The position numbers and the translations under genes are program-made. Positions 1 to 5,160 of a stretch of DNA of 5,160 bases are shown here, piece after piece. The stretch spans positions 1 through 5,160 of the forward strand of contig CAMFLN010000320.1 in NCBI GenBank assembly GCA_945957305.1. Reading direction: 5' to 3'. Below the pieces are notes generated by a model. It saw nothing but the letters and a program-made list of their open reading frames with translations, was not told where the DNA came from and made no database searches. Position 1 is the first letter of the stretch, and the number at the start of each line of letters is the position of its first letter. Source of the DNA: an uncultured Planctomycetaceae bacterium. GTDB taxonomy: Bacteria > Planctomycetota > Planctomycetia > Pirellulales > JACPPG01.

Positions 1-396
1 GGCATGGCGCTCGCTAATTCTGGATTGGGCCTGGCACACGGCGTCGCGGCCGCCTTGGGCGTGCATGCGCGGGTGCGACATGGACAAGCGTGTGCCGTGA
101 TGTTGCCCGTGGCGCTTGTTACGAACCGGCCCCACTGCGAACAAGAGCTGGCCGAACTCGCCGGCGTAATCGGAATCAGTGGTGCCCACAATCCAAGCGC
201 GGCGGCCGCGGCATTTGTTGCGCGGATTGAAGAGTTGTGCCGCCAGGTCGAGATCCCACCTCGCTTGCGTGATCTGGGCGTGCAGCGGGAGCAAATTCCG
301 GAACTCGTCAAAAGCTCGCATGGGAACAGCCTCGACGGCAATCCGGTGGCGATCGATGACGGGCAATTGCACGACATTCTGGAGCGCACCTGGTGA
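1..396 (+). CDS. Iron-containing alcohol dehydrogenase, C-terminal part (cut at window start)
   Basis: This is the C-terminal end of a group III (iron-activated) NAD(P)-dependent alcohol dehydrogenase, a cytoplasmic enzyme interconverting alcohols and aldehydes or ketones. The frame is open from base 1, so the ATG at base 4 is an internal methionine and the true start lies outside the window. The segment GLGLAHGVAAALG followed by RHGQACAVMLP matches the family's conserved stretch. The two histidines (residues 12 and 26 counted from the ATG at base 4) are 14 apart, the same spacing as the metal-ligand histidines H263 and H277 of E. coli FucO. The visible 130 residues are the helical C-terminal domain, ending in a TGA that overlaps the next gene's GTG start. 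The shared GTGA points to an operon with the sugar kinase downstream. The nucleotide-binding domain and remaining metal ligands are not visible, so substrate and subfamily cannot be assigned. Confidence 0.88.
   Translation, partial: GMALANSGLGLAHGVAAALGVHARVRHGQACAVMLPVALVTNRPHCEQELAELAGVIGISGAHNPSAAAAAFVARIEELCRQVEIPPRLRDLGVQREQIPELVKSSHGNSLDGNPVAIDDGQLHDILERTW
393..396 (+). promoter_or_regulatory. GTGA stop/start overlap coupling two genes
   Basis: The GTG start of the kinase and the TGA stop of the alcohol dehydrogenase share the four bases GTGA. Such an overlap usually means that ribosomes finishing the first gene re-initiate on the second, giving linked synthesis of the two proteins. 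Confidence 0.8.
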
Positions 397-1316
397 TTGT
401 CTCCGCCGGCCTCTCACCTGCTTGGCAGCAGATTCTGTTGTTCGACGCCTTCACGCCGGGCGAGGTCAATCGCGCTCGCGAGGCACACTGGTGCGGGTCA
501 GGCAAAGTCCTCAACGTAGGACTGGGGCTGGCGAGCCTAGGGATGGAAAGCTGCACAATTGCGCCTTTGGGAGGAGCCGCACGTGTCGCGATTGAACAAG
601 AGTTTGCCGAGCAGCGGGCACCTTTAGCGGTCATTCCTTGCCAAGCGCCTACGAGGATTTGCACAACCATTCTCGACCGCGCCACCGGCGTGACGACCGA
701 ACTGGTGGAAAACGCGCGACCATTGACCAGCGAGGAAGTCGCGGCGTATGCCGGGGCATTCTCGCACCAAGCCGCGCGGGCTGGCGTCGTGGTGCTCACC
801 GGTTCTTTGCCTGCAGGAGTCGAGAAGAGTTTCTACAGCAATCTTCTGGCGACCACTGCAGCGCAGGCGATTTTGGACGTTCGCGGACCCGAATTACTGG
901 CAGCGCTCCGTCACCGACCGTTAGTCGTCAAGCCGAATCGCGAGGAGCTGGGACAGACGTTTGACCGAGTTCTGACGACAGAGGCGGACCTGCTGGCGGC
1001 CATGCGACAGTTGAGCTCTGATGGAGCCCAGTGGGTAGTCTCGAGCGCTGGCAAAGAAGCGTTGCTTGTCGTTTCCACTCAAGAGGCCTACCGGCTCGTG
1101 CCCTGTCGCGTGGAGAACGTCGTTAACCCGATTGGGTGCGGCGACGCACTGGCGGCCGGAATGGCAGTGGCGATCGAACGCGGGGGCACGGTCGTCGAAG
1201 CCGTGCGTTATGGCATGGCGGCCGCGGCCGATCGTCTCAGGCTGCTGCTGCCAGGTCGTATGGACCCCGCACGCGTATCGCACCTGGCGACGCGGATCGC
1301 CATAGAGCGATTGTAG
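393..1316 (+). CDS. PfkB-family sugar kinase (1-phosphofructokinase / tagatose-6-phosphate kinase type)
   Basis: This is a 307-residue ribokinase-fold kinase, close to the usual 305-315 residues of the FruK/LacC branch, expected to transfer phosphate from ATP to a sugar or sugar phosphate in the cytoplasm. Visible signatures in order are an N-terminal strand opening with SAGLSPAWQQ, where FruK-like proteins have a TPxxD motif; GSGKVLNVG at residues 35-43; GSLPAG at 137-142; KPNREEL at 180-186; the VSSAGKEALL strand at 216-225; and the catalytic NPIGCGD at 245-251, with D251 the expected base. Two signatures deviate: the usual GGKGxN reads SGKVLN, and the anion-hole motif has cysteine (C249) where alanine or serine is normal. 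The GTG start is chosen because it overlaps the upstream TGA by four bases and gives the family's normal N-terminus; no strong ribosome site is needed if translation is coupled. Family assignment is firm; the substrate is not determined. Confidence 0.88.
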   Translation: MIVSAGLSPAWQQILLFDAFTPGEVNRAREAHWCGSGKVLNVGLGLASLGMESCTIAPLGGAARVAIEQEFAEQRAPLAVIPCQAPTRICTTILDRATGVTTELVENARPLTSEEVAAYAGAFSHQAARAGVVVLTGSLPAGVEKSFYSNLLATTAAQAILDVRGPELLAALRHRPLVVKPNREELGQTFDRVLTTEADLLAAMRQLSSDGAQWVVSSAGKEALLVVSTQEAYRLVPCRVENVVNPIGCGDALAAGMAVAIERGGTVVEAVRYGMAAAADRLRLLLPGRMDPARVSHLATRIAIERL

Positions 1317-1340
1317 GTACACTGCCTGGCTACTTTGAGA

Positions 1341-1387
1341 CGAAAACAAAAGGCACGTCGCTTTCGCCTCCTGCGTCAGCGACGTGC
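1341..1387 (-). terminator. Intrinsic terminator after the small lipoprotein gene
   Basis: A perfect 10-bp inverted repeat (1353-1362 with 1378-1387, GCACGTCGCT/AGCGACGTGC, 15-nt loop) begins 11 bases past the lipoprotein stop codon. On the - strand it is followed at once by CTTTTGTTTTCG (1352-1341), the expected T-rich tail. The + strand side has no T tract, so it should act mainly on - strand transcripts. It sits 25 bases from the end of the convergent kinase gene and would shield that gene from antisense read-through. Confidence 0.8.
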
Positions 1388-1397
1388 GCTAGACCGG

Positions 1398-1628
1398 TCA
1401 TCTTAATGCAACTTGCGGCGGTACCATCGCTCCGGCCATCGTGGCTGTCTGCGGCAGCACCGGTCGGCTCATCGCCGTGGTGGGGACCGTGACGTTCGTC
1501 GTCGGGCAAGCGCCCCACGCCGGGGCGGTCGTCCTACAGGCCGTTGTTCCTTGGCCACACCACGAGCAGCATCCCGGCATTGCCAAAACCAGGGCAGCAG
1601 CCGTCAGGAGTTTATAGGCAGTTCTCAT
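1398..1628 (-). CDS. Small cysteine-containing putative lipoprotein (76 aa)
   Basis: I do not recognise a family. The protein starts MRTAYKLLTAAALVLAMPGCC: two basic residues, a hydrophobic stretch (7-17), then a cysteine at 20 that could be the lipidation site. The lipobox MPGC is atypical (M at -3, P at -2), so cleavage by an ordinary signal peptidase is possible. The mature part is about 57 residues, rich in Thr, Pro and Ala, with further cysteines at 21, 24 (a CxxC), 31 and 41. The open frame extends 40 codons further upstream, but this ATG is chosen because AGGAGG lies 6 bases before it and the signal peptide begins exactly here. The gene follows the redoxin/copper monooxygenase gene on the same strand by 177 bases and ends in its own terminator, so it may be a separate transcript or the tail of that one. 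An envelope location is likely; a functional link to its neighbour is only a guess. Confidence 0.72.
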   Translation of the reverse strand: MRTAYKLLTAAALVLAMPGCCSWCGQGTTACRTTAPAWGACPTTNVTVPTTAMSRPVLPQTATMAGAMVPPQVALR

Positions 1629-1634
1629 GGCACA

Positions 1635-1640
1635 CCTCCT
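1635..1640 (-). promoter_or_regulatory. Strong Shine-Dalgarno site for the small lipoprotein
   Basis: On the - strand AGGAGG is followed by the six bases TGTGCC and then the ATG at 1628. This is the only near-perfect ribosome site in the window, and it decides the start within a longer open frame. It suggests that the little protein is made efficiently. Confidence 0.8.
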
Positions 1641-1683
1641 TGCGTCATGTTTCAACGCAGCAGAGGAGGAGCGGGAGAAGTCG

Positions 1684-1718
1684 CTGGGGGATTGGGATTC
1701 TTTCTCTCGCTCCCCCAG
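1684..1718. repeat. 8-bp inverted repeat in the leader of the small lipoprotein gene
   Basis: CTGGGGGA (1684-1691) and TCCCCCAG (1711-1718) are perfect inverted copies separated by 19 bases. There is no T tract on either side, so it does not look like a terminator. It lies 56-90 bases upstream of the lipoprotein ATG and could be an operator or a leader stem-loop; no function can be assigned from sequence alone. Confidence 0.4.
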
Positions 1719-1722
1719 TACT

Positions 1723-1728
1723 ATTATC
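1723..1728 (-). promoter_or_regulatory. Possible -10 element for the small lipoprotein gene
   Basis: On the - strand GATAAT matches five of six bases of the sigma-70 -10 consensus, in a locally AT-richer spot between the two inverted repeats. No convincing -35 box lies 16-18 bases upstream, and the upstream side runs into the 1745-1776 inverted repeat. If used, the leader would be about 90 bases and would contain the 1684-1718 repeat. Weak call. Confidence 0.22.
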
Positions 1729-1744
1729 GACGCCGGACCCGTGT

Positions 1745-1776
1745 GCACAGAAGGCCGAAACCGCGCGCTTCTGTGC
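1745..1776 (-). terminator. Inverted repeat after the redoxin/copper monooxygenase gene, possible terminator without T tail
   Basis: GCACAGAAG (1745-1753) and CTTCTGTGC (1768-1776) form a perfect 9-bp stem with a 14-base loop, starting 30 bases beyond the stop codon of the large - strand gene. The position suits a transcript end or an RNA 3'-stabilising hairpin, but no run of T follows, so true intrinsic termination is doubtful. Read-through into the lipoprotein gene remains possible. Confidence 0.4.
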
Positions 1777-1805
1777 CGCCCACCGCACGGTATTTCAGCA
1801 TGCTA

Positions 1806-3899
1806 CTACTTGCCGTCGCGGTTTTCCTGGCTCGCATCATCCGAGGTTGCGGGCTTGTCTGCGCTTTGCGGCGCAGCGCGACGACCAGCGTTCAGCAGCC
1901 GATTCAATGCTGCGCCATCGGCGCCAAACAGTTTGCCGGCTTCGTCCAGAATGTGGCGTCGTCCTTCCTCGTCGATCTTGGCTTCGTTCCACTGCTTGAA
2001 GGCACTTTGCATCAGCGCCATCGCAATTTTCTGCTCATCACTGCGTTTGTCGGCCAGCACTTGGAAAATGCCAAAGCACATCTCGTCCGTGCTGCCATTG
2101 CCGAATAACACGCGCTGCGGCGGACTGCTGGGGTTTTGGGGATTGCCGCTCGAGTTATCGTACCGGCTCATGATGTCGAGCCGGGTCCCCTTGGTCAGCC
2201 GGATCGGCTCGCGATACATGTAATTGTTCTGCCAGTAGAAATTCCAATCCTTGATCCACACCAGCGATTCAACGGTACCGTCAGGCTTGGTCGCGGTGAG
2301 CTTCATTTCTTTGCCCACTAGGTGCATGTGAGGCAGCAGCGAGATCAAAGTCACGTCGATTGGCAGCGTGACAGACGATTCGACCTTGTAATCATTCGAT
2401 CCAGGAGGGATGTCGATCATCAGCGAACCGACGACCAGCGGCGCGCCGGCCATCGTGCGTTCGACGGGCTTATCGGCAAAGTACAGAGCAATCGACGACT
2501 GGTCGGTCTCCTCTTTGCCACTGGGATGCATGTGCAGCTGTATCACCAGGTCGGCGTTCTTACGCACCGGCAGGCCGATGTTCTCGGGGAAGAACCGCGG
2601 CGTCATGCCCGGGGTCCATACGCCCACGATGCCTGCGACCGGGATGCCGATCGATCCGCTGGTGCGATAGCCTGGCTCAGGTGTTTCGGCATCGCGCTTG
2701 CGGCCAACGCCGGAGGTGTCCATGAAGATGATCGCGTGGTGCACCACGGCGGGATTGCCGGGATGGAAATCCCAACCGACGATCGTCTTATTGTCGTCAA
2801 GATCGAGCGGAATGATGAAGTGTTGAAAGATGTCCTCGCCATCGGCGGGCACTGTGAAAGGCGCCGGAGCAATCAACTCGACATCCGGTTTGCCCAGTCG
2901 CCAGCCGGCAGGGAACTCGGGCAGTGGAGGCAGATCAGCGGCGACCCCCTCGGGTGCCCCGGCTTTCGCCCAGTTCTCCAAGAGCGCAATCTGCTGTTCG
3001 GTCAAATGTCGTTCGCCGAGAAAATCGCCATGACCAATTTCCGCGGTCCAGGGGGGCATCTTGCGACTGCGCGTGATGCTGCCAAGGAACTTGGCCCGCT
3101 TCGATGCGTCGGCATAACTCAAGAGGCTAAACGGCGCCACCTCGCCCGGTCGATGGCAATCCGCGCATTTGGCGAACAACAGTGGAGCAACATCGCGATT
3201 GAACGTGGGGATGTACTCGGCTTCGCCTGGCGTCGCGCGTTCGACGGGGCAACCCACCGGCGTGGTCTTTGCGACTTCCACGGGGCGCCCGGCGGCCGTG
3301 GCCGCGATCGCGTCGGCCAACTCGTGCGTCGTCGCTTGCGGCCGTTTCTTACCGGGCTCGCCGTACCAATCATCGATGCGGCCGCGATATACCACCTGGG
3401 CATTGGCGTCGAGCACAAAGGCCTCGGGCACGTGCGTTGGCCCGAGTACGTCGCTGATTTCTCCTGACGCGTCGAAGAGCACAGGGAACGCGATCTTGAA
3501 ATCTTGTTGGAACTTTCGCGCGTCGGCACGGGTGCAAGTCTCGTCAGAGATAACGCCCAAGAACTTTACGTACTTGTCTTGCGCCGCAGCCAGGCGATTC
3601 AGTGCCGGCACATACTCGCGCGAAATGGGACAGTCTTTCGATAGAAAAACAATCGCCACGGCGCGATAACCGTCACCGTCGCCGATATTATGCGGCTTGC
3701 CATCCAGATCCAGGGCGAACAGAAAACGCGCCGCAGGGGTCTGCACCGCTGAGACGGTATCGGCAGCCGCGGGGGACGACTCAGCCGCATGGCCACGGGT
3801 GGTGAGCGCCAATGTTACGCCGGCCAGTGCAGCAAGCTGGCCCAAGTGCCGCAGCACGCGACGCCGTGTGCCAGCAATGTTTCCCGCAGACTGTCTCAT
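1806..3899 (-). CDS. Exported redoxin - cytochrome c - type II copper monooxygenase-like fusion protein (697 aa)
   Basis: The N-terminus carries TRRRVLR (residues 11-17), a hydrophobic stretch (18-33) and GHA/AE, a Tat-like export signal. Residues about 55-205 are a redoxin (AhpC/TSA/thioredoxin-fold) domain with FLSKDCPIS, so C90 is present but the usual second active-site cysteine is serine (S93). Residues about 230-315 form a short cytochrome c-like module with CADCH (245-249) for covalent haem and MPPW (M281) as likely axial ligand. Residues about 335-615 match the two-domain copper type II ascorbate-dependent monooxygenases (peptidylglycine/dopamine hydroxylase family). HH at 387-388 and H456 in IQLHMH correspond to the first copper site. 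HMH at 524-526 and the methionine of STDEMC (M607) correspond to the second. The tail (618-697) is charged and low-complexity. The start ATG gives the signal peptide at the very N-terminus, though only a weak GGGG ribosome site precedes it. The protein probably works in the periplasm, moving electrons between thiol, haem and copper centres; the substrate is unknown. Confidence 0.88.
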   Translation of the reverse strand: MRQSAGNIAGTRRRVLRHLGQLAALAGVTLALTTRGHAAESSPAAADTVSAVQTPAARFLFALDLDGKPHNIGDGDGYRAVAIVFLSKDCPISREYVPALNRLAAAQDKYVKFLGVISDETCTRADARKFQQDFKIAFPVLFDASGEISDVLGPTHVPEAFVLDANAQVVYRGRIDDWYGEPGKKRPQATTHELADAIAATAAGRPVEVAKTTPVGCPVERATPGEAEYIPTFNRDVAPLLFAKCADCHRPGEVAPFSLLSYADASKRAKFLGSITRSRKMPPWTAEIGHGDFLGERHLTEQQIALLENWAKAGAPEGVAADLPPLPEFPAGWRLGKPDVELIAPAPFTVPADGEDIFQHFIIPLDLDDNKTIVGWDFHPGNPAVVHHAIIFMDTSGVGRKRDAETPEPGYRTSGSIGIPVAGIVGVWTPGMTPRFFPENIGLPVRKNADLVIQLHMHPSGKEETDQSSIALYFADKPVERTMAGAPLVVGSLMIDIPPGSNDYKVESSVTLPIDVTLISLLPHMHLVGKEMKLTATKPDGTVESLVWIKDWNFYWQNNYMYREPIRLTKGTRLDIMSRYDNSSGNPQNPSSPPQRVLFGNGSTDEMCFGIFQVLADKRSDEQKIAMALMQSAFKQWNEAKIDEEGRRHILDEAGKLFGADGAALNRLLNAGRRAAPQSADKPATSDDASQENRDGK

Positions 3900-3971
3900 G
3901 ATCGAAACCCCAGGTTGCGTTAGCGGCCGAGTGTAAGCGGATTGCCAGGAAATTTGGCCCGCTTCGTCCTA

Positions 3972-4000
3972 AATATCGCGGGCGCCAGAAATACCGTCAA
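3972..4000 (-). promoter_or_regulatory. Candidate sigma-70 promoter of the redoxin/copper monooxygenase gene
   Basis: On the - strand TTGACG (4000-3995, five of six matches to TTGACA) is separated by exactly 17 bases from GATATT (3977-3972, four of six to TATAAT). Transcription would start near 3965, leaving a leader of about 66 bases before the ATG at 3899. It lies in the divergent intergenic region, where a promoter is needed. Planctomycete promoters are poorly conserved, so this is tentative. Confidence 0.4.
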
Positions 4001-4044
4001 TGCGAGGTCAAAGTTTCAAGGAATCTGGAACTCAGCGCGAACTA

Positions 4045-4071
4045 TCGACTGAGGTACTGCCGGGCTAGAAT
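4045..4071 (+). promoter_or_regulatory. Weak candidate promoter for the YgiQ-like gene
   Basis: TAGAAT (4066-4071) matches five of six -10 bases. TCGACT (4045-4050) is the best -35-like sequence, but with a short 15-base spacer. A start near 4078 would give a leader of about 35 bases before the ATG at 4113, which fits that start codon better than the internal ATG at 4314. Confidence 0.25.
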
Positions 4072-4112
4072 GACAAGGCTCAGCATGGCGCGCGGGCGTT
4101 GGCATTTACAGC

Positions 4113-5160
4113 ATGAGTATTGCGATGGGACCAAGTTCGACATTTCACCCTCACCCTGCCCTCTCCCCAGAAGGGAAAGAGATTTCTGGAGGAGGGAACG
4201 AACTTTCCTCGTTGCCCATCATCACGCCGTTAGACGGGGCAGGAAACTCGAACTTCTCCTGCCCGCCGCTCGCGCCGGGGCCACTTCGCTCGGCGGCGAC
4301 AACCCCTTTGCCCATGTCGCGCGCCGAGATGGAAGCGCGCGGCTGGGACACAGTCGACGTCGTGTTCGTCACGGGGGACGCCTATGTCGATCATCCCAGC
4401 TTTGCGATGGCGCTTTTAGGGCGTTTGCTCGAAAGCGAAGGGTATCGGGTAGGCATTGTCAGTCAGCCCGACTGGCACTCGTGCGATGCTTGGCGCACTT
4501 TTGGCCGGCCGCGACTGTTCTTCGGCGTGACCTCGGGCAACATGGACTCGATGATCAATCACTACACGGCCAATCGCAAAGTCCGCAACGACGATGCCTA
4601 CAGTCCGGGCGGGAAGATTGGCCGAAGGCCCGATCGTGCGACTTTGGCTTATTGCCAGCGGGCGCGCGAAGCGTATGCCGGCGTGCCGGTTGTGGCCGGC
4701 GGCGTCGAAGCGAGTCTGCGGCGACTGGCACACTACGACTATTGGAGCGACAAGGTACGCCGCTCGATTATTCTCGATTCCAAGGCCGACCTGTTGGTCT
4801 ACGGCATGGGCGAGCGGCCCATTCTGGACATTGCGCGACGCCTGGCGGCTGGCGAAAGTGTGCGCGACCTGCGAAACCTCCGCGGTGTCGTCTATCGACT
4901 GGGGGCGAGTGAATCGCCGCCCACGGAGAATACACTCACGCTGCCCAGCTACGAGCAGGTCGTGGCGGACAAAATGTCTTTCGCCGAGATGACGCGGATC
5001 GCGCACCTGGAAACAAATCCACACAATGCACGTCGCCTGGCGCAATATCATGCGCGCGAGGCAATCGTCGTTAACCCGCCGGCCTTGCCTTTGACGCAAT
5101 CCGAGATGGATCGCGTCTACGGCTTGCCCTACACCCGTAAGCCGCATCCGGTGTATGGAA
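4113..5160 (+). CDS. ygiQ: YgiQ-family (UPF0313) radical SAM protein, N-terminal part (cut at window end)
   Basis: The frame stays open to the window end (349 codons visible). From codon 68 it follows E. coli YgiQ closely as I remember it: [21 protein letters not shown] (86-97), [10 protein letters not shown] (112-121), [14 protein letters not shown] (136-149), then GGVEASLRR and AHYDYWSD, and near the edge NPPALPL and [12 protein letters not shown]. This is the family's N-terminal domain, of unknown role. The radical SAM CxxxCxxC cluster should lie some 20-30 residues past the window end, so catalytic competence cannot be judged. The family's reaction is not established. An in-frame stop at 4071 makes ATG 4113 the earliest possible start; ATG 4125 and ATG 4314 are alternatives. 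None has a clear ribosome site. PLP before MSRAEM resembles the FLP at that point in E. coli, which favours an upstream start. The 67 residues before MSRAEM exceed the roughly 30 in E. coli and include repeat-like sequence ([11 protein letters not shown]). Confidence 0.88.
   Translation, partial: MSIAMGPSSTFHPHPALSPEGKEISGGGNELSSLPIITPLDGAGNSNFSCPPLAPGPLRSAATTPLPMSRAEMEARGWDTVDVVFVTGDAYVDHPSFAMALLGRLLESEGYRVGIVSQPDWHSCDAWRTFGRPRLFFGVTSGNMDSMINHYTANRKVRNDDAYSPGGKIGRRPDRATLAYCQRAREAYAGVPVVAGGVEASLRRLAHYDYWSDKVRRSIILDSKADLLVYGMGERPILDIARRLAAGESVRDLRNLRGVVYRLGASESPPTENTLTLPSYEQVVADKMSFAEMTRIAHLETNPHNARRLAQYHAREAIVVNPPALPLTQSEMDRVYGLPYTRKPHPVYG
4145..4199 (+). repeat. Dispersed-repeat-like hairpin element inside the start region of the YgiQ-like gene
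   Basis: The stretch TCACCCTCACCCTGCCCTCT with its AAGGGAAAGAG and GAGGGAAC continuation resembles the 'CCCTCACCCT..CCCTCTCCC..GAGGGAAC' intergenic repeats that often yield PHPNPLPxGEG-type peptides when translated. Here the coding frame reads [11 protein letters not shown]. Bases 4161-4172 pair with 4184-4196 as a 12-bp stem (one G-U, one bulged A at 4190) around an 11-base loop. The element boundaries are approximate, and only one copy is present in the window. Confidence 0.55.
4237..4264 (+). repeat. Second hairpin in the start region of the YgiQ-like gene
   Basis: GGGCAGGA (4237-4244) and TCCTGCCC (4257-4264) form a perfect 8-bp inverted repeat with a 12-base loop, 40 bases after the first hairpin. 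A CCGCCG/CGGCGG pair (4263-4268 and 4291-4296) overlaps its right arm by two bases and could compete with it. The segment is coding if the ATG at 4113 is used, and leader RNA if the ATG at 4314 is used. Confidence 0.4.

Larger units (their letters stand above)
3900..4112. other. Divergent intergenic region
   Basis: These 213 bases separate the - strand redox gene from the + strand YgiQ-like gene. They hold the candidate promoters described separately and a stop codon (4071-4073) in the YgiQ-like frame. I see no small gene, RNA gene or convincing operator repeat in it. Confidence 0.6.

Noticed and set aside
308..1349. Two - strand open frames opposite the kinase gene
   Set aside because: Both are antisense to a gene with intact PfkB motifs and have no features of their own.
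1353..1387. The hairpin as a terminator for the + strand kinase operon
   Set aside because: The stem is symmetric, but no T run follows it on the + strand; the T tract is only on the - strand side.
1413..2223. Overlapping + strand open frames between the kinase and redox genes
   Set aside because: They run antisense across the lipoprotein gene, the intergenic gap and the 3' end of the redox gene, have no ribosome site or motif, and are best explained as shadows.
2322..3467. Long open frame of 381 codons on the + strand
   Set aside because: It lies wholly antisense to the redoxin/copper monooxygenase gene, whose domain motifs are unmistakable. Its Arg/His/Gly-rich translation has no recognisable motif, typical of shadow frames in GC-rich DNA.
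4161..4196. Hairpin as an intrinsic terminator or attenuator upstream of the YgiQ-like gene
   Set aside because: The bases after the stem are AACGAACTTTCC, not a T tract, and no leader peptide with regulatory codons is visible.
4070..4912. Open frame of 280 codons on the + strand in another frame
   Set aside because: It overlaps the YgiQ-like frame and its translation is Arg/Ser/Cys-rich without motifs, whereas the other frame carries clear YgiQ signatures.
4416..5147. Open frame of 243 codons on the - strand
   Set aside because: Antisense to the YgiQ-like gene, which matches its family along this entire stretch; the antisense product shows no family features.
1..5160. A new defence, CRISPR, toxin-antitoxin or mobile system
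   Set aside because: No direct-repeat array, nuclease, helicase, transposase, integrase or toxin-antitoxin pair could be found in any frame; the genes present are metabolic or redox in character.

Overview
The window looks like a piece of a GC-rich bacterial chromosome, most likely a planctomycete of the Pirellulales type. That placement is an inference. It rests on the large exported protein joining redoxin, cytochrome c and type II copper monooxygenase modules, a layout I associate with planctomycetes and some acidobacteria, and on the general base composition. No rRNA, tRNA, CRISPR array, transposase or phage gene is visible. The window holds five protein genes; two of them are cut by the window edges.

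Left block, + strand (1-1316): the C-terminal end of an iron-containing alcohol dehydrogenase, followed with a GTGA stop/start overlap by a PfkB-family sugar kinase of the 1-phosphofructokinase/tagatose-6-phosphate kinase type. The two are almost certainly co-transcribed and translationally coupled, which suggests one carbon-metabolism operon. The substrates cannot be read from the sequence.

Middle block, - strand (1341-4000): read in its own direction, a candidate promoter (3972-4000) leads to a 697-residue exported redox protein (3899 to 1806). It carries a Tat-like signal, a redoxin domain, a single c-type haem motif and a copper monooxygenase pair of domains with all expected copper ligands. 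About 180 bases further on lies a 76-residue cysteine-containing putative lipoprotein (1628 to 1398) with a near-perfect Shine-Dalgarno sequence. It ends in a clear intrinsic terminator (1341-1387), which sits between it and the convergent kinase gene. The gap between the two - strand genes holds two perfect inverted repeats.

Right block, + strand (about 4045-5160): a YgiQ-family (UPF0313) radical SAM protein, transcribed divergently from the redox gene and cut by the window end just before the expected iron-sulfur cysteine cluster. Its first 67 codons are unusual. They contain a hairpin-forming element resembling the dispersed 'CCCTCACCCT...CTCTCCC' repeats of many bacterial genomes, plus a second hairpin. 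This segment is therefore either a repeat-derived N-terminal extension or a structured leader whose start codon is uncertain.

Nothing here amounts to a demonstrated new system. The points most worth checking are the repeat at the front of the YgiQ-like gene, the three-module redox protein, and the small lipoprotein beside it.
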